From NCBI GenBank assembly GCA_964370715.1, contig CAYJKJ010000009.1:33367-97366 (forward strand): a stretch of DNA of 64,000 nucleotides, written 5' to 3'. The position numbers and the translations under genes were made by a program. Under the pieces are notes generated by a model. The model did no database searches. It worked only from the letters and a program-made list of their open reading frames with translations, and was not told the origin of the DNA. Of this stretch, positions 7,335 to 14,418 are shown in pieces (the first letter of the stretch is position 1; each line of letters opens with the position of its first letter). This DNA is from CAYJAY01 sp964370715. Its GTDB lineage: Bacteria > Bacillota > Clostridia > Oscillospirales > Ruminococcaceae.

Positions 7335-9623
7335 TTATGAATTATCCTTTGATCTAATATCAACCCTTTTAATCTTTCCGCTAACCGTTTTGGGAAGACT
7401 GTCGACAAATTCAATCAATCTCGGATATTTATAAGGTGCTGTGTGTTCCTTAACATAGGTTTGAATTTCTTTTTTAAGCATCTCAGACGGCTCGTAACCG
7501 TTTGCCAAAACTATAGTAGCCTTAACGAGTTGCCCCCTCGAACCCTCAAGATCCGGAACACCGGTTACCGCACATTCAAGAACCTGCGGCATCTCCATAA
7601 GAACGCTTTCAACCTCAAACGGCCCTATGCGATATCCGCTCGATTTAATAAGATCGTCGCCTCTTCCGACAAACCAATAGAAACCATCTTCATCTTTCCA
7701 AGCCATATCTCCGGTATGATACATTCCGTCATGCCAAGCTTCGTTTGTCTTTTTCTCGTTTAGATAATAGCCTGTGAAAAGTCCTGTCGGGATATTTTCA
7801 GCCGTTTTAATAACAACTTCTCCCGTTTCACCCGTTGCAACCTCGTTTCCGTCGCCGTCAACCAAACAAACATCATAGCAAGGGTTGGGTTTACCCATCG
7901 AACCGGGTTTTGGTTTTGCTCCATAAAAATTACCTGTTAAAAGTGTTGTTTCGGTTTGTCCGAAACCTTCCATGAGTTTTAGCCCCGTCATACCAAGGAA
8001 TTGGGAATAGACCTCGGGATTAAGCGCTTCCCCCGCTATCGTCGTGTGTTTAACCGAACTAAAATCATATAGCGAAAGATTTTCTTTGATGAAAAACCTG
8101 AAAACTGTTGGTGGTGCGCAAAACGTTGTAATATTATATTTCTTAAACATTGGTAACAACATAACAGGGTCAAAACGCTTAAAGTCGCATACAAATATTC
8201 CGGCTTCAAGCAACCATTGGCCATATAGCTTGCCCCAAGCGGCTTTCGCCCAGCTTGTATCGGAAACGGTGAAATGCAGGCCATCTTCCTCAACCATATG
8301 CCACCATTTAGCGGTTATGATATGACCCAAAGGATAGGTGAAGTTGTGCGCCGCTATCTTTGGATAACCTGTCGTTCCCGAGGTGAAATACATAAGCATA
8401 TAGTCATCTTTGCTTGTTTCAATTCTTTCAAGCGAATCGCTTTGGTTTTCGATCTGTTCATCAAAATCAACCCAACCATCGGGGGTTTTATCGGCGTTCA
8501 CGATTATCTTAATGTTAAGATCTTTATAATTTTCTTGAGATTTGTCGATTTCTTTATAAGCTTCGGAATACCCTGTGCAAACAACGGCGGAGATTTTAGC
8601 CGTTTCAAATCGATATTCAAACTCTTTTTGTGTCAATAGGTCTGTCGCCGGGATTGCAACTGCGCCTATCTTGTGAAGCCCCAATATCGCAAACCAAAAC
8701 TGATAGTGTCGGCGAAGAACCAACATAACTTTGTCGCCTTTTTTAATTCCTTGTTCAAGGAAAAAGTTTGCGGCTTTGTTTGAATATCTTTCGATATCCG
8801 AGAACGAGAAGGTTTTTTCATCCCCCTCTGCCGAAACCCACATCATAGCTCGCTTGTCGGGGGATTTTTCCGCAATCGCTCTTATGCAATCATAGCCAAA
8901 GTTGAAGTTGTCGGGGATGTTAAACGAAGCGCCTTTAAAACGACCTTTTTCGTTTACCGTTTCGTTTATATATTTCGTGTATACCCTCTCGTCGTTTTCA
9001 CGCATCGGCGAAAGTTCGGTCTCTTCAAATTCCGGTTCAATGCTTCCCGTTTCTTTTGTTCCTCCCTTGATTAGAATAGCAAGGAACTTGCAGTCTTGTC
9101 CGCCAATCGCAACCATTCCGTGTTTTTTGTTTGCATCATAAAACACGCTATCTCCGGGTCCTAGTTCCGTTATGGTGTCCTCTAGTTTAAAGCGCAACTT
9201 TCCTTCCAAAATATAATCGAGTTCCTGCCCGCCGTGGTGCGACAGGAGAATTTCGGAGTTTTCAAGCGTTTTGGAATACTTTGCGGTAACGACGAGCGGT
9301 TCTGCCAACCTATCTTTAAAGAGATATGCCAGATGGTTATAATCCATCCCCTCTCTTCGTTTAATCGGCATCCCCTCATCGTGTGGAGTTATAGTAAGCG
9401 CTGAAAGATGCGGTTCATCTCCCGAGATAATCGAAAAAACATCGACTCCAAGATGTGCGGCGCATTTAAATAAAAAGTTTATCGACAGCTCTTTCGCTCC
9501 TGTTTCAAAAGCGATATAATCCTGTTCCGTTGTGTCGGTAGCTTCCGCCATCGCCTCGGTCGTGATCTTGAATTCCTCTCGAAGTCCCTTTAACCTCTCG
9601 AGGGTGCTTAGTGACATTTCCAT
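7335..9623 (-). CDS. Fusion protein: XRE-type HTH + cupin + AMP-forming acyl-CoA synthetase
   Basis: 762 aa from the ATG at 9623, which has GGGAAGGG ~8 nt upstream; the in-frame ATG at 9647 lies before that site. Residues ~1-60 are an XRE-like helix-turn-helix ending in LFKCAAHLGVDVFSII. Residues ~105-190 are a cupin (SHHGGQELDYILEG, then LGPGDSVFYDANKKHG). From ~230 on is an adenylate-forming enzyme: YFTSGTTGYPK (P-loop), EGFGQTETT, YHTGDMAW, FVGRGDDLIKSSGYRIGP and C-terminal PKTVSGKIKR with the catalytic Lys. The last part resembles medium-chain/aryl acyl-CoA synthetases. HTH-cupin regulators usually sit beside such genes; here they are one chain. I infer a ligand-sensing, perhaps autoregulating enzyme. 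The acid substrate is unknown. Confidence 0.88.
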   Translation of the reverse strand: MEMSLSTLERLKGLREEFKITTEAMAEATDTTEQDYIAFETGAKELSINFLFKCAAHLGVDVFSIISGDEPHLSALTITPHDEGMPIKRREGMDYNHLAYLFKDRLAEPLVVTAKYSKTLENSEILLSHHGGQELDYILEGKLRFKLEDTITELGPGDSVFYDANKKHGMVAIGGQDCKFLAILIKGGTKETGSIEPEFEETELSPMRENDERVYTKYINETVNEKGRFKGASFNIPDNFNFGYDCIRAIAEKSPDKRAMMWVSAEGDEKTFSFSDIERYSNKAANFFLEQGIKKGDKVMLVLRRHYQFWFAILGLHKIGAVAIPATDLLTQKEFEYRFETAKISAVVCTGYSEAYKEIDKSQENYKDLNIKIIVNADKTPDGWVDFDEQIENQSDSLERIETSKDDYMLMYFTSGTTGYPKIAAHNFTYPLGHIITAKWWHMVEEDGLHFTVSDTSWAKAAWGKLYGQWLLEAGIFVCDFKRFDPVMLLPMFKKYNITTFCAPPTVFRFFIKENLSLYDFSSVKHTTIAGEALNPEVYSQFLGMTGLKLMEGFGQTETTLLTGNFYGAKPKPGSMGKPNPCYDVCLVDGDGNEVATGETGEVVIKTAENIPTGLFTGYYLNEKKTNEAWHDGMYHTGDMAWKDEDGFYWFVGRGDDLIKSSGYRIGPFEVESVLMEMPQVLECAVTGVPDLEGSRGQLVKATIVLANGYEPSEMLKKEIQTYVKEHTAPYKYPRLIEFVDSLPKTVSGKIKRVDIRSKDNS

Positions 9624-9663
9624 AACATTTTCCCTTCCCGTTTTCATATATATTTTTTATTGA

Positions 9664-9702
9664 TTGAAAAAATAAAGACCCTGTGGCGTTTGCCACAAGG
9701 TC
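9664..9702 (-). terminator. Terminator or attenuator hairpin after the micro-gene
   Basis: On the - strand, an 11-bp stem (9702-9692 with 9687-9677, one U-G wobble) has a 4-nt loop and is followed by TTTATTTTTT. It lies between the 31-aa ORF and the synthetase gene. No convincing promoter is visible between it and the synthetase, so it may attenuate read-through. Confidence 0.8.
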
Positions 9703-9724
9703 GAACACTTTTGATAAAAGCTAT

Positions 9725-9820
9725 CTAATCCTTTTTTTCGGCAACACGCAAACAAACATTATCAATAATGACGATAATGCTAATGACGACTATAATAATT
9801 GCCGATAGATTAAAAAGCAT
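9725..9820 (-). CDS. 31-residue single-pass membrane peptide
   Basis: A short ORF with ATG at 9820-9818 and stop TAG at 9727-9725. AGGAG lies 6 nt upstream and a consensus promoter (TTGACA-17-TATACT) about 50 bp upstream. The product starts MLFNLSAII, continues with Ile/Val-rich sequence to about residue 19, and ends in a polar tail (AEKKD). This is the profile of a one-helix membrane micropeptide. No family is recognised. The order promoter, ribosome binding site, ORF, hairpin is complete within ~230 bp. Either it is an independent small-protein gene or its translation controls the hairpin ahead of the synthetase. Confidence 0.65.
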   Translation of the reverse strand: MLFNLSAIIIVVISIIVIIDNVCLRVAEKKD

Positions 9821-9866
9821 AAAATTCTCCTGTTTTGATTATTTCTCTTTGAAATCAATTTTTTCT

Positions 9867-9895
9867 AGTATATTGTAACTTAACGGTTTTGTCAA
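9867..9895 (-). promoter_or_regulatory. Sigma-A promoter of the micro-gene
   Basis: On the - strand: TTGACA (9895-9890), 17 bp, TATACT (9872-9867). It lies just after the ychF stop codon and is one of the best promoter matches in the window. Confidence 0.75.
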
Positions 9896-9910
9896 TAGCT
9901 TTTTTCACTT

Positions 9911-11008
9911 TTATACATTAAATCTAAAAAGCGTTACATCTCCGTCTTTCATTATGTACTCTTTGCCCTCGCTTCGAACAAGACCTTTCTCTTTTGCGGC
10001 AACCATCGTTTTGCATTCAAACAGATCGTTAAACGCAACAATCTCTGCCCTTATAAATCCTCTTTCAAAGTCGGTGTGGATCTTTCCGGCGGCTCCCGGA
10101 GCTTTTGTGCCTTCGGTTATCGTCCAAGCCCTAACCTCTTGTTCCCCTGCAGTTAAAAACGATATTAACCCCAACAGCGAATATCCCTCTTTAATCAGCC
10201 TCGAAAGTCCGCTTTCCTCTATTCCGAGTTCTTTTAAAAACTCCGCTTTTTCATCCGGTTCAAGCGTCGAGATCTCTTCCTCAGCTCTAGCACAGATGGG
10301 GATAACCCCGGCTCCAACCGTTTTTGCGTGTTCCAAAACTTTTTGATAATTTTTGTTTTTTTGCGCTCCCTCGAAAAGTTCGTCATCCGAAAGGTTAGCG
10401 GCAAATATAACCGGTTTGTTTGAAAGAAGCGGCATCTCGTCGAGAATTTCCTGTTCGATATCGTCTTTTGTTTCAAAGTTTCGAGCGCTGTTTCCTTCTG
10501 AAAGAAACGCTATAACCTTTTCAAGATAATCAACTTCGGTTTGCGCTTTTTTGTCGGCTTTAAGGATTTTCCTTGTCTTTTCAAGGCGACGTTCAACTAT
10601 CTCGATATCGCTTAGTATAAGTTCATAATCAATAACCTCGATATCACGAAGCGGATCTACCGACCCATCAACATGAACAATATCGGTGCTTTCAAAACAT
10701 CGAACAACATGAACAACCGCATCGACCTCTCGAATATGTGAAAGAAACTTGTTTCCAAGCCCCTCTCCGCCGGCAGCGCCCTTAACAAGGCCCGCAATAT
10801 CGACAAATTCAATAACCGCCGGGGTGTATTTCTTCGCTTTATACAGTTCGTTTAACCAATCAAGACGACTATCCGGAACAGCAACCATCCCAACGTTTGG
10901 ATCGATTGTACAAAACGGATAGTTTGCGCTCGCCGCCCCTGCCCCCGTTATTGCGTTAAAAAGAGTGCTTTTGCCGACATTCGGCAGACCTACTATTCCT
11001 AGTTTCAT
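9911..11008 (-). CDS. ychF: Ribosome-associated P-loop NTPase YchF
   Basis: 365 aa, full length for the family. It starts MKLGIVGLPNVGKSTLF (Walker A/G1), has DIAGLVKGAAGGEGLGNKFL (switch II/G3) and carries a family-typical NLSD in place of the GTP-specific NKxD, consistent with the ATP preference known for YchF/OLA1. A coiled-coil hairpin is followed by a C-terminal TGS-like domain with TEGTKAPGAAGKIHTDFERGFIRAEIV. GAAAGGAAC is upstream of the ATG. Known roles in the family are ribosome binding and stress response. It lies 22 bp downstream of the exchanger gene on the same strand and could be co-transcribed. Confidence 0.96.
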   Translation of the reverse strand: MKLGIVGLPNVGKSTLFNAITGAGAASANYPFCTIDPNVGMVAVPDSRLDWLNELYKAKKYTPAVIEFVDIAGLVKGAAGGEGLGNKFLSHIREVDAVVHVVRCFESTDIVHVDGSVDPLRDIEVIDYELILSDIEIVERRLEKTRKILKADKKAQTEVDYLEKVIAFLSEGNSARNFETKDDIEQEILDEMPLLSNKPVIFAANLSDDELFEGAQKNKNYQKVLEHAKTVGAGVIPICARAEEEISTLEPDEKAEFLKELGIEESGLSRLIKEGYSLLGLISFLTAGEQEVRAWTITEGTKAPGAAGKIHTDFERGFIRAEIVAFNDLFECKTMVAAKEKGLVRSEGKEYIMKDGDVTLFRFNV

Positions 11009-11030
11009 ATTATAGATATGTTCCTTTCCG

Positions 11031-11993
11031 CTATATCTGGCTTAGTGTATATCCGAGATAGCCAAGATACGCTGTCATCGAAAGAGCGCCCTGCCATCTT
11101 TGAAGTTTTCCTGTGATAAACGTTGCGCTTATAGTAATTAATATCATAGCAAGACAGATAGGAACATCGATAGATGCCATAGTTTGGGAAATCGGCAACG
11201 CTTTTCCCGAGATAAGCGCACAGATAGGAACGATAAGAGCAAGGTCGATAACGTTTGCTCCGATAATGTTACCAATCGAAAGCGCACTTTCTTTTTTAAG
11301 AATTGCAGTAATTGCGGTTACGAGTTCGGGGAGCGACGTTCCGATAGCAACAAATGTTACGGCGATAACTCTTTCGGGAACTCCGAAAAACGAAGCAATT
11401 GCGCTTCCGTTATCAACCAAAAGTTGCGCACCGATAGCAACACCGACAGCGCCCAAAATCAAGTTTAAAACATTAAATGTAACCTCTTTTTTCGAAGGTT
11501 TCGGAAGTTTTCCGGCAGCTTCTTGCGCATCGTTTGCATCCTTTGCGCTTTTGATGTTGTCAAACATAAACAACCCGAACACACCCAGCAACAAAAGGTT
11601 TGGAAGCAAGCCATATTCCCCTTGACCGGCAAACACAACCAAAATAGCCGCAGCCAAAACCATTAGTATTGCCTTGAACGAAAACACTTTTTTGTTGATA
11701 ACCGCCGGCATAATTAGAATCGAAAGCCCCAGTATGAAAGCGATGTTAACCGTTACCGAGCCAATGGCGTTACCAATAGCCATGTCAACTTTTCCGTTAG
11801 CCGCCGAAATCATAGAAACGGTTATCTCGGGAAGAGTTGTCCCAACGCTTACTATCGTTGCGCCGATTATAAATTTTGGAACCCCCAACACAGTCGCCAC
11901 CCAAGAAGAGCTGTCGACAAACCTGTCGGCACATTTAATGATTAAAATAGCACCAACGACAAACAAAAGAATATTAAAGATAATACTGTCCAT
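11031..11993 (-). CDS. CaCA-family Na+/Ca2+ (or Mn2+) exchanger, YrbG-like
   Basis: 320 aa and about ten membrane segments arranged as two inverted halves. Each half has the alpha-repeat signature: GTTLPEITVSMISA...GNAIGSVTVN in the first and GTSLPELVTAITA...GNIIGANVID in the second, including the Glu residues that bind cation. A hydrophilic loop (KLPKPSKKEVT) separates them. The family exchanges Ca2+ or other divalent cations for Na+ or H+. The leader resembles a yybP-ykoY (Mn2+-sensing) riboswitch, which suggests Mn2+ export rather than Ca2+ as the relevant function; that is inference. GGAGG lies ~11 nt before the ATG. Confidence 0.93.
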   Translation of the reverse strand: MDSIIFNILLFVVGAILIIKCADRFVDSSSWVATVLGVPKFIIGATIVSVGTTLPEITVSMISAANGKVDMAIGNAIGSVTVNIAFILGLSILIMPAVINKKVFSFKAILMVLAAAILVVFAGQGEYGLLPNLLLLGVFGLFMFDNIKSAKDANDAQEAAGKLPKPSKKEVTFNVLNLILGAVGVAIGAQLLVDNGSAIASFFGVPERVIAVTFVAIGTSLPELVTAITAILKKESALSIGNIIGANVIDLALIVPICALISGKALPISQTMASIDVPICLAMILITISATFITGKLQRWQGALSMTAYLGYLGYTLSQI

Positions 11994-12030
11994 TTTTTAT
12001 AAAACCTCCATAAGCTTTATTATTTCAAAT

Positions 12031-12148
12031 AAAAAGACTTTTAACACAAATACTGCGTTAAAAGTCTCGTTCTTTCAAAGAAAGCTGCATGACCACTGCA
12101 AAAGCAGGAAATGTTGACCATACAGTTACACTACTCCCTAATAACTGT
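12031..12148 (-). promoter_or_regulatory. yybP-ykoY-like (Mn2+) riboswitch with terminator switch
   Basis: Read on the - strand, the leader has GGGAGTAG (12138-12131); a long stem formed by CTGTATGGTCA and TGGTCATGCAG, fully paired with wobbles and capped by CTGCttttGCAG; a small hairpin CTTTCtttGAAAG; then AACGAGAC (12071-12064). GGGAGTAG and the (A)ACxAGAC loop are the two conserved loops of the yybP-ykoY Mn2+ riboswitch. The 3' strand CTTTTAAC can pair with the region before GGGAGTAG (GTTATTAG, two U-U mismatches). It is also the 5' arm of a perfect 10-bp terminator (GACTTTTAAC / GTTAAAAGTC + TTTTT). The two states exclude each other, as in transcriptional riboswitches. The 179 bp beyond the promoter towards 12365 are A/T-rich. 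Confidence 0.72.
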
Positions 12149-12152
12149 TTTT

Positions 12153-12181
12153 ATTCTATCGCTAAACCGGCTGTTTGTCAA
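12153..12181 (-). promoter_or_regulatory. Sigma-A promoter of the exchanger gene
   Basis: On the - strand: TTGACA (12181-12176), 17 bp, TAGAAT (12158-12153). Transcription would start just before the riboswitch aptamer. Confidence 0.75.
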
Positions 12182-12365
12182 CTTGAATTAGGATATTTTG
12201 TTATAAAACTTTGGTTATATGCTAATTTTTGATTAATATAGAATAAACTGTCATGTGTTTTGTGCTATTGCATTTCATTTAAAAAGTTTTTGTTTAAAAA
12301 TATCCAAAACTACTGTATAATAGTAGAGTAAAAAAAATAAACAATAAATAGGATAAAAAGAAAAA

Positions 12366-12881
12366 ATGATAAAATTGATTATTAAAATATACGAAGCGGT
12401 GGTTTTGTTTTTCGGGAATTTGTTGGGTTGGAAAGAGGAAACGGCGTTTCAGTTCGCACGGTATGTAATGATAGGCACCTCCTGTGCCGCCGTCGATATC
12501 GGGGTGTTTTCAGCAATCGTTGTGGTTTCCCCCGAAATCTCGGCACAGCTGGCTACGACGCTCAGTTGGATATGCGCAACTGTTGTTCATTTTCTTTTAA
12601 ATAAATATGCAAACTTCAAAAGCCATTCTCGCCCCATAACAAGCCAACTTGCAACCTACAGCGTTTCAGCAACTATGAGTTATCTATTTATGATGGTGTT
12701 TATAACATTGTTTGTCGATGTTCTTCATTTCAACGAAATTATAGCAAAAATTATAACCTCTGCAATGAACCTTCTTTGGAGTTTCCCCGTTCAAAAGTTC
12801 TTAACGTTTGGCGAAGGCATTATCGGAACGATTAAAGCGAAAAGAGCAAACAAACAAAGCCAACACAAAAACAACGATTAA
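12366..12881 (+). CDS. GtrA-family membrane protein
   Basis: 171 aa with four hydrophobic segments and the GtrA motif FARYVMIGTSCAAVDIGVF near residue 30. NKYANFK in the middle and LLWSFPVQKFLTFG near the end are both typical. GtrA proteins are thought to flip or position lipid-linked sugars (bactoprenyl-linked) for cell-wall or polysaccharide glycosylation. A TATAAT box (12316-12321) lies ~45 bp upstream; the ribosome binding site is weak. It is a single-gene unit with its own terminator. A GtrB-like glycosyltransferase exists at 43.5 kb but is not adjacent. Confidence 0.9.
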   Translation: MIKLIIKIYEAVVLFFGNLLGWKEETAFQFARYVMIGTSCAAVDIGVFSAIVVVSPEISAQLATTLSWICATVVHFLLNKYANFKSHSRPITSQLATYSVSATMSYLFMMVFITLFVDVLHFNEIIAKIITSAMNLLWSFPVQKFLTFGEGIIGTIKAKRANKQSQHKNND

Positions 12882-12900
12882 GCTAGATATATTATAAGTT

Positions 12901-12935
12901 AAAAAGGCCGTGATGTTTCATCTAGGCCTTTTTTC
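12901..12935 (+). terminator. Terminator of the gtrA-like gene
   Basis: AAAAAGGCC (12901-12909) pairs with GGCCTTTTT, followed by further T residues. Confidence 0.88.
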
Positions 12936-12991
12936 TATATCTATTTTATCTTCAAATATTATCTATAACAACAAACTATATCATGGTATAA

Positions 12992-13028
12992 AACAAGAGC
13001 TACAGCGAAATCGCCGTAGCTCTTTTGA
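12992..13028 (-). terminator. Terminator of the DUF3048 lipoprotein gene
   Basis: AAGAGCTAC (12995-13003) pairs with GTAGCTCTT (13016-13024), with GCG/CGC pairing inside. Read on the - strand it is followed by GTTTTAT. It lies immediately downstream of the DUF3048 stop codon. Confidence 0.8.
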
Positions 13029-13048
13029 TTGTCTTGTTATACTCTTGA

Positions 13049-14152
13049 TTATGAAATTTTGAGTGTGTCTTCAAGAGTTGTGCGGATAACGCCAAGGAAG
13101 CTTTTTCCTGTGTTAACTTGGATTTCTTCACCTGTTGCTGCATCTGTGAATACAAAGCTTGCAGAAGCATCGGTTTTCGACCAGTTAATTTCTTGGTATG
13201 CGCCTTGTGTTAGATAGTATCCTGTTCCGCCTTGAACATAGTCAACATCGATAAGAAGCGGAGCATCTTCACGTTCTGTGATGTCTGCCAAAAGAACAAA
13301 CACGTTTTCAAACGCTAGTTGTGTGTTGTCGTTGCCTGCATCGATTTGAGCATCGCCATGTTGGAATTTAAGGTATTTTCCTGTTTCTGCATCATAACGG
13401 AAATCTCCGTCATATCCGCTTGAGAAATCGAATGTGATTTGATCTGCTGTTCCCGAAGTTGGAACAACTTTTTCTGCATCAACTTCGATGAAGTTAAACA
13501 ATGTTACATCAGAAGCTGCTGTTTCAAGGTCTAGACCTGCAAGTTCCATACCTGTTTGGATTTCAAGACCCGATGTGAACCAGCTGTGTTCTGAATCTCT
13601 TTGAGCTGCGATTTCGTTGTTAACCGAAACAGCTTCACCGGTAACGTCACCATCAAGTGTGAGGTAGTTATATTGGCTCATAAATCTTTCAGCATAAACC
13701 GATTTACCGATGTGTACGATTAATGCATCGATTGGAAGAAGAATCTGCATGAATTGGTCACGAAGCGAACGAACAGAACCTACCATTTCAAGGTCACGTG
13801 TGTCGCCGAAGACGCACATCAAACGAGTGATACCACCCTCTGTTTCCATCTCGATAACGAAATCAGCAAGCGAGATTCCGTATTGTGGAATAGCGTATGT
13901 GATGTTGTTAACTGCGATAGCTACAGGGCGAGATTTTTCACGGTCACGAGCGATGTTATATTCACCGGTCAAACGGTTGAATGCATCTTTTGTTTCGTCA
14001 ACAGCAACTGTACCAGCAATACCGATACTTTCTTTGTCGAACGGATTGATTTCGTCTATTATGATTTCCGGGTTAATGTCAGTGCCGCTTCCGCACGCGA
14101 TAAGCGAAAAAGACAGTGTCAAGCACAAAATAAGTGCAACGATTTTTTTCAT
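13049..14152 (-). CDS. DUF3048 (YerB-like) lipoprotein
   Basis: 367 aa. Residues 1-20 form a lipoprotein signal with the lipobox LIAC, so the mature protein is anchored to the outer face of the membrane. The DUF3048 core is seen as RPVAIAVNN, then METEGGITRLMCVFGD and VGSVRSLRDQF. The second half has EVDAEKVVPT and a C-terminal part with DVDYVQGGTGYYLTQGAY, as in the YerB fold. The function of the family is not established; surface or cell-wall association is assumed. The gene is a single unit with a good promoter and AAAGGAG. Confidence 0.88.
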   Translation of the reverse strand: MKKIVALILCLTLSFSLIACGSGTDINPEIIIDEINPFDKESIGIAGTVAVDETKDAFNRLTGEYNIARDREKSRPVAIAVNNITYAIPQYGISLADFVIEMETEGGITRLMCVFGDTRDLEMVGSVRSLRDQFMQILLPIDALIVHIGKSVYAERFMSQYNYLTLDGDVTGEAVSVNNEIAAQRDSEHSWFTSGLEIQTGMELAGLDLETAASDVTLFNFIEVDAEKVVPTSGTADQITFDFSSGYDGDFRYDAETGKYLKFQHGDAQIDAGNDNTQLAFENVFVLLADITEREDAPLLIDVDYVQGGTGYYLTQGAYQEINWSKTDASASFVFTDAATGEEIQVNTGKSFLGVIRTTLEDTLKIS

Positions 14153-14209
14153 TTTTAATTAAACTCCTTTAAGAACATTTTTGTTAAATCAATTGTTTTC
14201 ACCCAAGTT

Positions 14210-14238
14210 ATTATACACAAAATGACGCCAAAAGTAAA
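14210..14238 (-). promoter_or_regulatory. Promoter of the DUF3048 gene
   Basis: On the - strand: TTTACT (14238-14233), 17 bp, TATAAT (14215-14210), ~60 bp before the start codon. Confidence 0.65.
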
Positions 14239-14340
14239 CGCTTTTCGGATATTTGGCGAAATGTATTAAAAGCAAAACCAAACGAATAAAGTTTTCCGTC
14301 AAAATAACACAATATTATTTTAATGTTATTGTTATAATAC

Positions 14341-14368
14341 TTGTCAAAAACACAAATTGTATTATAAT
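14341..14368 (+). promoter_or_regulatory. Promoter of the M23 peptidase gene
   Basis: TTGTCA (14341-14346), 16 bp, TATAAT (14363-14368), 50 bp before the TTG start. It is divergent from the DUF3048 promoter in the same 266-bp gap. Confidence 0.65.
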
Positions 14369-14418
14369 TATAATAACCGGATTATTAAAAATTATGTCAA
14401 AAGAAAGGGTGTATAATT

